From the NCBI RefSeq assembly GCF_000759445.1, contig NZ_JRMB01000004.1:186001-250000 (forward strand): a DNA stretch of 64,000 bases, in the 5' to 3' direction. The DNA comes from Pseudomonas lutea. GTDB taxonomy: Bacteria; Pseudomonadota; Gammaproteobacteria; Pseudomonadales; Pseudomonadaceae. The translations under genes were made by a program, and so were the position numbers. Positions 31,715 through 40,347 of this stretch are shown here, in pieces (the stretch's first letter is position 1; the number at the start of each line of letters is the position of its first letter). Under the pieces are notes generated by a model. It ran no database searches. It worked only from the letters and a program-made list of their open reading frames with translations, and was not told the origin of the DNA.

Positions 31715-32692
31715 ATGAGCCCAGCCGAATTACACGCCGACAGCATCGTCATTGACGGGCTGATCATTGCCAAATGGAACCGTGAGCTGTTCGAGGACAT
31801 GCGCAAAGGCGGCCTGACCATGGCCAACTGTACGGTGTCGGTGTGGGAAGGTTTCCAACAGACCGTCAACAGCATCGCCACCAGCCAGAAGCTGATTCGT
31901 GAGAACAGTGACCTAGTGATCCAGGTGCGTAACACCGCCGACATCCGCAAGGCCAAGGAGCTGGGCAAGACCGGCATCCTGTTCGGCTTCCAGAATGCCC
32001 ATGCTTACGAGGACCAGATCGGCTACGTCGAGATCTTCAAACAGCTGGGCGTGGGCATCGTGCAGATGTGCTACAACACCCAGAATCTGGTGGGCACGGG
32101 CTGCTACGAGCGTGACGGCGGGCTGTCGGGTTTCGGCCGTGAAATCGTCGCGGAAATGAACCGCGTCGGCGTCATGTGCGACCTTTCCCACGTAGGCTCC
32201 AAGACCTCCGAGGAAGTCATCCTCGAATCGAAGAAGCCTGTCACCTACTCTCACTGCCTGCCTTCAGGCCTTAAAGAGCACCCGCGCAACAAATCCGACG
32301 CCGAGCTGAAATTCATCGCCGACCACGGCGGGTTTGTCGGCGTGACCATGTTCGCGCCGTTCCTGGCCAAGGGTATCGATTCGACCATCGACGATTACGC
32401 CGAAGCCATTGAATACGTGATGAACATTGTTGGCGAAGACGCCATCGGCATTGGCACCGACTTCACTCAGGGTCACGGTCAGGAGTTTTTTGAATACCTG
32501 ACCCATGACAAGGGCTACGCCCGTCGTCTGACCAACTTCGGCAAGATCATCAACCCGCTGGGCATCCGCACCGTCGGCGAATTCCCGAACCTCACCGAAA
32601 CCCTGCTCAAGCGCGGCCATTCCGAACGCGTGGTGCGCAAGATCATGGGCGAAAACTGGGTTCGCATCCTGGGCGATGTCTGGGGCGAATAA
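31715..32692 (+). CDS. M19 (renal dipeptidase-like) protein of the dimethylglycine cluster
   Basis: A 325-residue amidohydrolase-fold protein of peptidase family M19, homologous to the gene that precedes dgcA in P. aeruginosa. The two histidines of the family are kept (CDLSH, His159; YSH, His180) and so is the C-terminal IGIGTDF. The usual N-terminal metal motif DGHND is replaced by DGLII (residues 14-18), and the bridging glutamate position reads FGFQNA (Gln93). A normal two-zinc dipeptidase site is therefore not expected. First gene of the run to etfB. Its role in betaine breakdown is unknown. Confidence 0.85.
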   Translation: MSPAELHADSIVIDGLIIAKWNRELFEDMRKGGLTMANCTVSVWEGFQQTVNSIATSQKLIRENSDLVIQVRNTADIRKAKELGKTGILFGFQNAHAYEDQIGYVEIFKQLGVGIVQMCYNTQNLVGTGCYERDGGLSGFGREIVAEMNRVGVMCDLSHVGSKTSEEVILESKKPVTYSHCLPSGLKEHPRNKSDAELKFIADHGGFVGVTMFAPFLAKGIDSTIDDYAEAIEYVMNIVGEDAIGIGTDFTQGHGQEFFEYLTHDKGYARRLTNFGKIINPLGIRTVGEFPNLTETLLKRGHSERVVRKIMGENWVRILGDVWGE

Positions 32693-32777
32693 GCCTCATC
32701 GCACCTATCGCGCACTGAATTTCTCTTCTGCCTGCGGGCAGAAGACATCCAACCGAATTTTCCGGAGTTAAGTTTCC

Positions 32778-33308
32778 ATGGCCAAGATCGCCCCGCAATT
32801 GCCCATCGAAGTCGACAGCGAGACCGGCGTCTGGACCTCCGACGCCCTGCCGATGCTGTACGTGCCGCGCCATTTCTTCGTCAATAACCACATGGGCATC
32901 GAAGAAGTGCTGGGCGCCGAGGCGTACGCCGAGATCCTCTACAAAGCCGGCTATAAATCCGCCTGGCACTGGTGCGAGAAGGAAGCCGAGTGTCACGGGA
33001 TTGAAGGCGTCGCGGTGTTTGAGCATTACATGAACCGCCTGTCCCAGCGCGGGTGGGGCCTGTTCAAGATTCAAGACATCGACCTGGACAAAGGCACCGC
33101 CAGCATCAGGCTGGAGCACTCCTGCTTTGTGTACGTGTACGGCAAGGTGGGGCGCAAGGTCGATTACATGTTCACCGGCTGGTTCGCCGGTGCGATGGAC
33201 CAGATTCTTGCCGCCAAAGGCAGCGCCGTTCGTACTGTGGCCGAACAGGTCTACAGCGGTTCGGAAGAAGGTCACGACGACGGCCTGTTTGTCGTCAAGC
33301 CGTTGTAA
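32778..33308 (+). CDS. Conserved protein of the dgc cluster, V4R-like
   Basis: A 176-residue cytosolic protein. The layout LYVPRHFFVNNHMGIEEVLG, then LYKAGYKSAWHWCEKEAE, and a C-terminal VDYMFTGWFAGAMDQILAAKG resembles the 4-vinyl-reductase (V4R) small-molecule-binding fold, with Cys and His residues that could bind a metal. This is a weak fold impression. It lies between the M19 protein and dgcA, 15 bp before dgcA, and the same order occurs in P. aeruginosa, so a part in dimethylglycine demethylation is likely. Confidence 0.78.
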   Translation: MAKIAPQLPIEVDSETGVWTSDALPMLYVPRHFFVNNHMGIEEVLGAEAYAEILYKAGYKSAWHWCEKEAECHGIEGVAVFEHYMNRLSQRGWGLFKIQDIDLDKGTASIRLEHSCFVYVYGKVGRKVDYMFTGWFAGAMDQILAAKGSAVRTVAEQVYSGSEEGHDDGLFVVKPL

Positions 33309-33323
33309 GTCGAGGTTTCCGTC

Positions 33324-35384
33324 ATGGCTTTCGAAGCGATGTTTCAACCGATTCAAATCGGCAAGCTCACCATTCGCAACCGCGTACTGAGTACCGCTCA
33401 CGCAGAGGTCTACGCCACCGACGGCGGCATGACCACAGACCGTTACGTGAAGTACTACGAGGAGAAAGCCAAGGGCGGCATCGGTCTGGCCATTTGCGGC
33501 GGCTCGTCCAGCGTCGCGATCGACAGTCCGCAAGGGTGGTGGAAGTCCGTCAACCTGGCGACCGACAAGATCATCCCGCACTTCCAGAACCTCGCCGACG
33601 CCATGCACAAGCACGGCGCCAAGATCATGATCCAGATTACCCACATGGGTCGGCGCTCCCGCTGGGACGGCGATCACTGGCCGACATTGATGTCGCCGTC
33701 GGGGATTCGTGAGCCGGTACACCGCGCGACCTGCAAAACCATTGAGCCGGAGGAAATCTGGCGGGTGATCGGTAACTACGCCAGCGCCGCGGCACGCGCG
33801 AAGGCCGGTGGGCTGGACGGCGTCGAGCTGTCGGCGGTGCACCAGCACATGATCGACCAGTTCTGGAGCCCGCGGGTCAACAAGCGCACCGATGAATGGG
33901 GCGGCAGTTTCGAGAACCGCATGCGTTTCGGGCTGGAAGTGATCAAGGCGGTGCGCAAGGAAGTCGGCCCCGACTTTTGCGTGGGCCTGCGCCTGTGCGG
34001 CGACGAGTTTCACCCGGACGGCCTCAGCCACGAAGACATGAAGGAAATCGCCAGGTACTACGACCAGACCGGGATGATCGACTTCATCGGGGTGGTGGGC
34101 TCGGGCTGCGACACGCACAACACCCTTGCCAACGTTATCCCGAACATGAGTTATCCACCGGAGCCGTTTCTGCACCTGGCGGCTGGCATCAAGGAAGTGG
34201 TCAAGGCGCCAGTCTTGCACGCGCAGAACATCAAGGACCCGAATCAGGCGACGCGCATTCTCGAAGGCGGCTACGTCGACATGGTCGGCATGACCCGTGC
34301 GCACATCGCCGACCCGCACCTGATCACCAAGATCAAAATGGGTCAGGTCGATCAGATCCGTCAGTGCGTCGGTGCCAACTACTGCATCGACCGTCAATAT
34401 CAGGGCCTGGACGTGCTGTGCATCCAGAACGCCGCCACGTCTCGTGAATACATGGGTGTGCCGCACATCATCGAAAAAACCACGGGCGTGAAACGCAAGG
34501 TGGTGATCGTGGGTGCGGGACCTGCGGGGATGGAAGCCGCGCGCGTCTCTGCCGAGCGCGGCCATGACGTGACGCTGTTCGAGAAAAAAGAGGCCATTGG
34601 CGGACAGATCACCACCGCGTCGAAAGCACCGCAGCGCGATCAGATTGCCGGCATTACGCGCTGGTACCAACTGGAGTTGGCGCGACTGAGGGTTGATCTG
34701 CGACTGGGCACGGCGGCAGACATCGCGACCATCATGGACTTGCGTCCGGACGTCGTGGTGCTGGCAGTGGGCGGCCACCCATTCGTGGAACAGAACGAGC
34801 ACTGGGGCGCGGCCGAAGGGTTGATTGTCAGCAGTTGGGACGTGCTGGACGGCAAAGTTGCGCCGGGCAAGAACGTGCTGGTGTACGACACCATCTGCGA
34901 ATTCACCGGCATGTCGGTGGCGGATTTCCTGGCCGACAAGGGCAGCCAGGTGGAGATCGTCACCGACGACATCAAGCCGGGGGTCGCCATCGGCGGTACG
35001 TCGTTCCCGACCTACTACCGCAGCATGTACCCCAAGGAAGTGGTCATGACCGGCGACCTGATGCTGGAAAAGGTCTATCGCGAGGGTGACAAGCTGGTCG
35101 CGGTGCTGGAGAACGAATACACCGGTGCCAAAGAGGAGCGGGTAGTTGACCAGGTCGTGATCGAGAACGGCGTGCGCCCGGATGAAGCGCTGTATTACGG
35201 GATGAAGGAAGGCTCGCGCAACAAGGGCCAGATCGACATCGACGCCCTTTTTGCGATCCAGCCGCAGCCGTCGTTGAGTCAGCCGGGAGACGGGTATCTG
35301 CTGTTTCGTATCGGTGACTGCGTGGCGCAGCGCAATACCCACGCGGCGATCTATGACGCGTTGCGGCTGTGCAAAGATTTTTGA
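33324..35384 (+). CDS. dgcA: Dimethylglycine demethylase subunit DgcA
   Basis: A 686-residue flavoprotein of the trimethylamine dehydrogenase/old yellow enzyme group, converting dimethylglycine to sarcosine. Residues 1-345 form the FMN barrel (FQPIQIGKLTIRNRVLSTAH, ITHMGRRS, GLDGVELSAVHQHMIDQFWSP). A cysteine region follows at 348-366, then an FAD/NAD domain starting KVVIVGAGPAGMEAARVSAERG at about 392. The iron-sulphur motif, normally C-x2-C-x2-C...C, here reads CVGANYC...C: the second cysteine is Ala351. 15 bp after the V4R-like gene. Confidence 0.94.
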   Translation: MAFEAMFQPIQIGKLTIRNRVLSTAHAEVYATDGGMTTDRYVKYYEEKAKGGIGLAICGGSSSVAIDSPQGWWKSVNLATDKIIPHFQNLADAMHKHGAKIMIQITHMGRRSRWDGDHWPTLMSPSGIREPVHRATCKTIEPEEIWRVIGNYASAAARAKAGGLDGVELSAVHQHMIDQFWSPRVNKRTDEWGGSFENRMRFGLEVIKAVRKEVGPDFCVGLRLCGDEFHPDGLSHEDMKEIARYYDQTGMIDFIGVVGSGCDTHNTLANVIPNMSYPPEPFLHLAAGIKEVVKAPVLHAQNIKDPNQATRILEGGYVDMVGMTRAHIADPHLITKIKMGQVDQIRQCVGANYCIDRQYQGLDVLCIQNAATSREYMGVPHIIEKTTGVKRKVVIVGAGPAGMEAARVSAERGHDVTLFEKKEAIGGQITTASKAPQRDQIAGITRWYQLELARLRVDLRLGTAADIATIMDLRPDVVVLAVGGHPFVEQNEHWGAAEGLIVSSWDVLDGKVAPGKNVLVYDTICEFTGMSVADFLADKGSQVEIVTDDIKPGVAIGGTSFPTYYRSMYPKEVVMTGDLMLEKVYREGDKLVAVLENEYTGAKEERVVDQVVIENGVRPDEALYYGMKEGSRNKGQIDIDALFAIQPQPSLSQPGDGYLLFRIGDCVAQRNTHAAIYDALRLCKDF

Positions 35385-35393
35385 TGGTGATTC

Positions 35394-35483
35394 TGTAGGA
35401 GCGCGCTTGCCCGCGATGAACGATGACGCGGTCTGCCTGAGAAACCGCACTGCCTGAATCGCGGGCAAGCGCGCTCCTACAAA
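35394..35483. repeat. REPIN, family B, between dgcA and dgcB
   Basis: Arms GTAGGAGCGCGCTTGCCCGC in perfect inverted orientation. The inner part (GATGAACGATGACGCGGTCT...) is nearly identical to that of the copy at 43694. It interrupts an otherwise tight operon. Confidence 0.92.
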
Positions 35484-35513
35484 GAAAGATTCGGTACACC
35501 TGTAGGAGCCATC

Positions 35514-37475
35514 ATGCTCAACACCCTTCTTCCTGTCCTGATCTTCGCTGCCTTGGGGCTCGCCGTCCTCGGCGCCTTCAGGCGTGCGGCCATGTGGCGC
35601 AACGGGCGTGCGGCGAAAGTCGACCTGTTTGGCGGCCTGCTGGCGATGCCCAAGCGCTATATGGTGGATCTGCACCACGTTGTCGCGCGCGACAAGTACA
35701 TCGCCAACACCCATGTGGCCACCGCAGGCGGCGCCGTTGCGTCGATCGTACTGGCGATTCTCGTCCACGGGTTCGGCCTGCATAACCGTGTCCTTGGTTA
35801 TGCGCTTTTGCTGATGTCGGCTGTGATGTTTGTGGGCGCAATCTTCATGTATCTGCGTCGCCGCCAGCCGCCAAGCCGCCTGTCAAAAGGGCCGTGGATG
35901 CGCCTGCCCAAAAGCTTGCTGGCGTTCTCGGGCTCGTTTTTCATTGTTACCTTGCCGGTCGCGGGCATTCTTCCGGACAACTTTGGCGGCTGGCTGCTGG
36001 CAATCATCTTGGGCATTGGCGTGCTCTGGGGCATTTGCGAGCTATTCCTTGGCATCACGTGGGGAGGGCCGATGAAGCATGCCTTTGCCGGCGCGCTGCA
36101 TTTGGCCTGGCACCGTCGACCCGAGCGTTTCGGCGGCGGTCGCTCGACCGGGCTCAAGCCTCTGGATCTCACTGACAAGACCGCACCGTTGGGCGTGGAA
36201 AAACCCAAGGACTTCACCTGGAACCAGCTGCTCGGTTTCGACGCCTGCGTGCAATGCGGCAAGTGCGAAGCGGCCTGTCCAGCGTTTGCTGCGGGTCAGC
36301 CGCTGAACCCGAAGAAGCTGATTCAGGACATGGTGGTGGGTCTGGCGGGCGGCACCGACGCCTCTTTCGCCGGTAGCCCATACCCGTCGCTGGACGGCAA
36401 GGGCAAGCCCATTGGCGAGCACGGCGGCAACCCGCATCAACCGATCGTCAACGGGCTGGTCGATGCGGAAACCTTGTGGTCCTGCACCACCTGCCGCGCC
36501 TGCGTAGAAGAGTGCCCGATGATGATCGAGCACGTGGACGCCATCGTCGACATGCGCAGGTATCTGACGCTGGAAAAAGGCGCCACTCCCAATAAAGGCG
36601 CCGAGGTGCTGGAAAACCTGATCGCCACGGACAACCCCGGCGGCTTTGCACCCGGTGGGCGCATGAACTGGGCAGCTGACCTGAGCCTGGACGTGATGAG
36701 CGACAGAAAAACCGTCGACGTGCTGTTCTGGGTGGGTGACGGCGCCTTCGATATGCGCAATCAGCGCACCCTGCGCGCCTTCGTCAAAGTGCTCAAAGCC
36801 GCCAGGGTCGACTTTGCCGTGCTGGGTCTCGAAGAGCGCGACAGCGGTGATGTCGCGCGTCGTCTGGGCGATGAAGCAACATTCCAGATGCTCGCCCGGC
36901 GCAACATCAAGACGCTGGCGCAGTACGATTTCAAACGCATCGTCACCTGCGACCCGCACAGTTTTCACGTCCTGAAAAATGAATACGGTGCGTTCGATGG
37001 TCACTACCTGGTGCAGCACCACAGCACCTACATGGCCGAACTGATTGGTGGCGGCGCGCTCAACCTGGGCCAGCACAAAGGCTCCAGTGTGACTTACCAC
37101 GACCCGTGCTATCTGGGACGTTACAACGGTGAATACCAGGCGCCGCGAGACGTACTGCGTGCGCTCGGCATTGAGGTCAAGGAAATGGCCCGGTCGGGCT
37201 TTCGTTCACGTTGCTGCGGTGGCGGTGGCGGTGCGCCGATCACTGACATCCCCGGCAGGCAGCGCATCCCCGACATGCGCATGGAAGACATCCGCGAAAC
37301 CGGCGCTGAATTGGTCGCAGTGGGTTGTCCACAATGCACCGCCATGCTTGAAGGCGTGGTCGAGCCTCGGCCGATGATCAAAGACATCGCCGAACTGGTC
37401 GCTGACGCACTGCTTGATCAACCCGCGCCTGCAAAACCGGCAGCGGCTCGACGTGAACCTGCGGAGGCGCACTGA
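35514..37475 (+). CDS. dgcB: Dimethylglycine demethylase subunit DgcB, iron-sulphur membrane protein
   Basis: A 653-residue protein. The N-terminal third has about five hydrophobic segments. A cytoplasmic ferredoxin-like part follows with CVQCGKCEAACP (about residue 244) and CTTCRACVEECP (about residue 324), and then the CCG-type domain with RSRCCGGGGGAP and VGCPQCTAMLEG. This is the layout of heterodisulphide-reductase-like electron carriers, so it probably passes electrons from DgcA or ETF to quinone. The stop codon overlaps the ETF alpha start by one base. Confidence 0.93.
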   Translation: MLNTLLPVLIFAALGLAVLGAFRRAAMWRNGRAAKVDLFGGLLAMPKRYMVDLHHVVARDKYIANTHVATAGGAVASIVLAILVHGFGLHNRVLGYALLLMSAVMFVGAIFMYLRRRQPPSRLSKGPWMRLPKSLLAFSGSFFIVTLPVAGILPDNFGGWLLAIILGIGVLWGICELFLGITWGGPMKHAFAGALHLAWHRRPERFGGGRSTGLKPLDLTDKTAPLGVEKPKDFTWNQLLGFDACVQCGKCEAACPAFAAGQPLNPKKLIQDMVVGLAGGTDASFAGSPYPSLDGKGKPIGEHGGNPHQPIVNGLVDAETLWSCTTCRACVEECPMMIEHVDAIVDMRRYLTLEKGATPNKGAEVLENLIATDNPGGFAPGGRMNWAADLSLDVMSDRKTVDVLFWVGDGAFDMRNQRTLRAFVKVLKAARVDFAVLGLEERDSGDVARRLGDEATFQMLARRNIKTLAQYDFKRIVTCDPHSFHVLKNEYGAFDGHYLVQHHSTYMAELIGGGALNLGQHKGSSVTYHDPCYLGRYNGEYQAPRDVLRALGIEVKEMARSGFRSRCCGGGGGAPITDIPGRQRIPDMRMEDIRETGAELVAVGCPQCTAMLEGVVEPRPMIKDIAELVADALLDQPAPAKPAAARREPAEAH

Positions 37476-38695
37476 TGAGCGACATCATCCGCCGCGACCC
37501 CCATGCCGAATGGATCGCACGCAACCGGCTGCATCCTCTGCACGCCGCCATGCAACCGACACAAGCCAGCTGGATGGGGCCTAACGGCGTAATGCGCAAG
37601 AACGTGCATGGCGCGGGCTTTATCGGCCCAAACGGGATCAAGCGAATTGATCGAAGCGGTGCCCAGCAGGGCGGCATGGCCAAACGTTCGGTGTCGGTTG
37701 ACGTGCAGCTACCCCTGCATCGAGTGACCGAGCCGTCCTTTTACATTGCCGTCGTGCCTGACATGGTTGGCGGCCGCTTGAACAGTCACGACCGTGACAT
37801 GCTGGGTCTGGCTCACAAGATGGCGGGCGGCGAGGGCGCGGTGCTGGCGGTGGTGTTTGGCGAGCACAAGGAGATTGCCTTCGACATCGCCGGCGTTGAT
37901 CGGCTGTTGGTTATGCAAGGCAACGAGTTCGCGGGTTACTCACCGGAACAACGTATTCAAGGGTTGCGTACTGTGGATAACCAGTTTGCCCCGCGTCACT
38001 GGCTGCTGCCCGACAGCCGAAATGGCGGAGGCGAACTGGGTCGGCGGTTTGCGGCCAGTCTGGGCGAGCGCCCGTCGACCCGTGTGTGGCAGGTGTCGGG
38101 CGATACGTGCATTGGGCGTGCTGGCGCGGGCACTGAAGACTTGTCGCGTCCGCTGTCGCGCCTGATCCTGGCAGCCGCCGAGTGTGCAGAGCCTGTCAGC
38201 GAAACGCGGCATGAAGCGTTGCCGGTCGAGTTATCCACAGCCGCTCCGCGTAGCCTGACGCGTATTGAGGATTTGGGGGCTGTGGCGGTTGATCCCGCAC
38301 TTATCCCCATGTCGGAAGCGGAGTTCATTTTCTCAGGCGGCAACGGAGTCAAGGACTGGTCGCTGTTTCATCGAACCGCTGTTGCGCTGGGGGCGACCGA
38401 AGGCGCATCCCGGGTGGCGGTGGATGATGGCTTCATGACTCGGGATCGGCAGGTCGGCGCCTCTGGCACGTGGGTAACCGCGCGCGTTTACGTGGCAGTA
38501 GGTATTTCCGGGGCGATCCAGCATCTGCAGGGTATCGGTACCTGCGACAAAGTTGTGGCCGTCAATGTTGACCCGACCTGCGACATGATCAAGCGGGCTG
38601 ACTTGTCGGTCATCGGCGAGAGCTCTGCCATCCTCGAAGCGCTCATCGAAGCGGTCGAGCACTACCGAAATGGGGCGAAACGAGATGCGGCCTGA
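37475..38695 (+). CDS. Electron transfer flavoprotein, alpha subunit (dgc-linked)
   Basis: A 406-residue ETF alpha-type protein. The first 85 residues are an unusual extension (GPNGVMRKNVHGAGFIGPNG) not found in housekeeping ETFs. The N-terminal ETF domain follows, and the C-terminal FAD domain shows FSGGNGVKDWSLFHRTA, ASRVAVDDGFMTRDRQVGASG and VAVGISGAIQHLQGI. GGAGG lies 6-7 nt before the ATG. It accepts electrons from a dehydrogenase of the cluster, probably DgcAB. Two perfect TTATCCACA 9-mers lie inside it, at 37972 (reverse) and 38231 (forward, using a rare TTA leucine codon). Confidence 0.9.
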   Translation: MSDIIRRDPHAEWIARNRLHPLHAAMQPTQASWMGPNGVMRKNVHGAGFIGPNGIKRIDRSGAQQGGMAKRSVSVDVQLPLHRVTEPSFYIAVVPDMVGGRLNSHDRDMLGLAHKMAGGEGAVLAVVFGEHKEIAFDIAGVDRLLVMQGNEFAGYSPEQRIQGLRTVDNQFAPRHWLLPDSRNGGGELGRRFAASLGERPSTRVWQVSGDTCIGRAGAGTEDLSRPLSRLILAAAECAEPVSETRHEALPVELSTAAPRSLTRIEDLGAVAVDPALIPMSEAEFIFSGGNGVKDWSLFHRTAVALGATEGASRVAVDDGFMTRDRQVGASGTWVTARVYVAVGISGAIQHLQGIGTCDKVVAVNVDPTCDMIKRADLSVIGESSAILEALIEAVEHYRNGAKRDAA

Positions 38696-39488
38696 CACCG
38701 ATGGGTCTGTGGATAAAAGCGCGTTGCACGTGATCACCCTGGTGTCAGTTGGCGCTCATCCCACCTCCGGACGACCTAGACGCGCCGAGCAGGATGCGCG
38801 CGCGGTCGAGCTTGGTTTGCAACTGGCTGGGGATAACTTGCATGTGTTGCACGCAGGGGATGCCGATGAGCCAGCGTTGCGCGGTTACTTGGGGATGGGC
38901 CTGGACGAACTTCATGTGCTTTCGCAGCCAACAGGTGCCGACGCATTGCCTGGGCTCGCGGACTACATCCGCGAGGCCGGGGTACAGTTGGTGCTGACGG
39001 GCAGCCAGGCTGAAACCGGTGAGGGCTCTGGAATGCTCCCTTATCTGCTGGCCGAAAAACTTGGCTGGCCGTTGGTTGTCGGTTTGGCCGAGGTCGAAAG
39101 CATCAGCAATGGCAGCGCCCTGGTGCTTCAGGCGTTGCCCCGTGGTCAACGCCGCCGACTGAAAGTGCGATTACCTTTGCTCGCCACTGTGGATAACGCC
39201 GCCCCCAAGCCGCGTCAGAGCGCATTCGGTCCGGCGCAACGCGGTCTGCTCGATGTGGAGGACATTGAAGTCGTCATTGACGAGATATCCACAAGCGCCC
39301 AACTCAGCCCCGCCAAGCCCAGACCCAAGCGCCTGAAGGTGATCAAGGCCAAGAGCGGTGCCGACCGTATGAAGGCCGCGACGGCCAAGGCGAGCGGAGG
39401 CGGCGGCCAGGTACTCAAGGGCGTCAGTGCGCAAGAAGGGGCGGCGGCTATTTTGAAACTGCTGGTGGAGGAGGGCGTGGTGCGTTGA
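38685..39488 (+). CDS. Electron transfer flavoprotein, beta subunit (dgc-linked)
   Basis: A 267-residue ETF beta-type protein partnering the previous gene. Seen are VSVGAHPTSGRPRRAEQDARAVELG at the AMP-binding end, VLTGSQAETGEGSGMLPYLLAE, and a lysine-rich C-terminal part. The start at 38685 overlaps the alpha-subunit end by 11 bp; an ATG at 38670 is also possible. Perfect DnaA-box 9-mers occur at 38708 and 39188 (both reverse), with a one-mismatch copy at 39285. A terminator follows. Confidence 0.88.
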   Translation: MRPDTDGSVDKSALHVITLVSVGAHPTSGRPRRAEQDARAVELGLQLAGDNLHVLHAGDADEPALRGYLGMGLDELHVLSQPTGADALPGLADYIREAGVQLVLTGSQAETGEGSGMLPYLLAEKLGWPLVVGLAEVESISNGSALVLQALPRGQRRRLKVRLPLLATVDNAAPKPRQSAFGPAQRGLLDVEDIEVVIDEISTSAQLSPAKPRPKRLKVIKAKSGADRMKAATAKASGGGGQVLKGVSAQEGAAAILKLLVEEGVVR

Positions 39489-39504
39489 ATGCTTTTCAGC
39501 ATTG

Positions 39505-39533
39505 GAAAAGGCGCCCTAAGTGGCGCCTTTTTC
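39505..39533. terminator. Bidirectional terminator between etf beta and the unknown unit
   Basis: AAAAGGCGCC-CTAAGT-GGCGCCTTTTT. It serves both converging transcripts. The stop codon of the minus-strand gene (complement of CTA at 39516) sits in the loop, so the last codons of that gene are part of the stem. Confidence 0.9.
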
Positions 39534-40067
39534 AGCTGGAAGCGATTGGTCTGGCGGCCGGCTTTCTACCGCTTGCTCCGCCGATGGCGAATCAATGATC
39601 GCTACGTCGAAGACTTGTTCGATGACCTGTCGCGGTCCTTGTTTGAGGCTCCAGGTGAAAAACACCAGGCATCCGACCAGCAGGATAAAACAGCCTGAAC
39701 CAATGACGCTTTGAGACACGCCCGACCAGAATCCGGGCCTGAACGATCGAATTTCGTTATTCGCTCTGGCCAGGTACAGCTCCTCAAGCTCTTTGGCTTC
39801 ATTTGCAAGTGACGTTTCCAGAAAACTTACAGCCAGCTGGGCCGCTTGGCTTCTGTAAACATCCAGCTGAGAAGCGTTGTTGCTGATGTCATGGAAAGCC
39901 GATAAATCGGAATCCTTCGGCTCATCTCCATGCTTCGCAATAAACGCCTGAATGTACTCGATTTTCTGCCGCTTGTAGCTCGAGTAGGCCAGCTTGCCCA
40001 GAATGTCGCTCTCGTCCGCCACCAGCTCCTTATAGATATAGTTGTAGCCTGCTTTGGACATGGTCAT
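39516..40067 (-). CDS. Unknown single-pass membrane protein (second gene of a two-gene unit)
   Basis: A 183-residue protein that I do not recognise. Residues 1-110 are soluble and mostly helical (YIYKELVADESDILGKLAYS, then charged helices to LYLARANNEI). One membrane segment lies at about 118-140 (VIGSGCFILLVGCLVFFTW), with a short Pro/Ser/Glu-rich tail after it. Its ATG overlaps the stop of the upstream gene (ATGA). A second start two codons in (40061) is possible. It ends inside the terminator shared with etf beta. The coupled pair shows it is a real gene; function unknown. Confidence 0.7.
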   Translation of the reverse strand: MTMSKAGYNYIYKELVADESDILGKLAYSSYKRQKIEYIQAFIAKHGDEPKDSDLSAFHDISNNASQLDVYRSQAAQLAVSFLETSLANEAKELEELYLARANNEIRSFRPGFWSGVSQSVIGSGCFILLVGCLVFFTWSLKQGPRQVIEQVFDVAIIDSPSAEQAVESRPPDQSLPAEKGAT

Positions 40068-40252
40068 CAGGTCCGTTGCATTTTTGCGTAGGCGCAGGCA
40101 AATGCGCTTTTGATCTCTTCAACCGTTCTGGGTCTGTAGGTCACGATACCCAGCAGCTCCCTTGGAAGGCTGGTGGGTCGCCCGCGTTGTTGTATCAGCT
40201 GAGCGTTGGCCCGAAGGACAACCCGCTCAGAGAAACGTACCGGTACTGTCAT
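40067..40252 (-). CDS. Unknown 61-residue basic protein (first gene of the unit)
   Basis: A short basic protein: MTVPVRFSERVVLRANAQLI, then QRGRPTSLPRELLGIVTYRP and a helical end with a single cysteine. No family recognised. GGAG lies 9 nt before the ATG, and its stop codon overlaps the next start by 4 bp, so translation is coupled. The first DnaA-box module begins about 95 bp upstream, where this unit's promoter must lie, so DnaA control is conceivable. Confidence 0.65.
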   Translation of the reverse strand: MTVPVRFSERVVLRANAQLIQQRGRPTSLPRELLGIVTYRPRTVEEIKSAFACAYAKMQRT

Positions 40253-40347
40253 TTCTGATCACTCCGAATCGATGATGGGCGGCAGTCTACCGCTCTCGAA
40301 AGGGTATGAATGTCAGACGCGTCCGATTCGGTTGCTGGATTCGTGTA

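Noticed and set aside
32643..35783. 1046-residue open frame on the minus strand opposite dgcA
   Set aside because: GC-rich antisense frame across dgcA, the V4R-like gene end and a REPIN. The plus strand holds conserved genes; this protein is rich in His, Val and Arg with no family resemblance.
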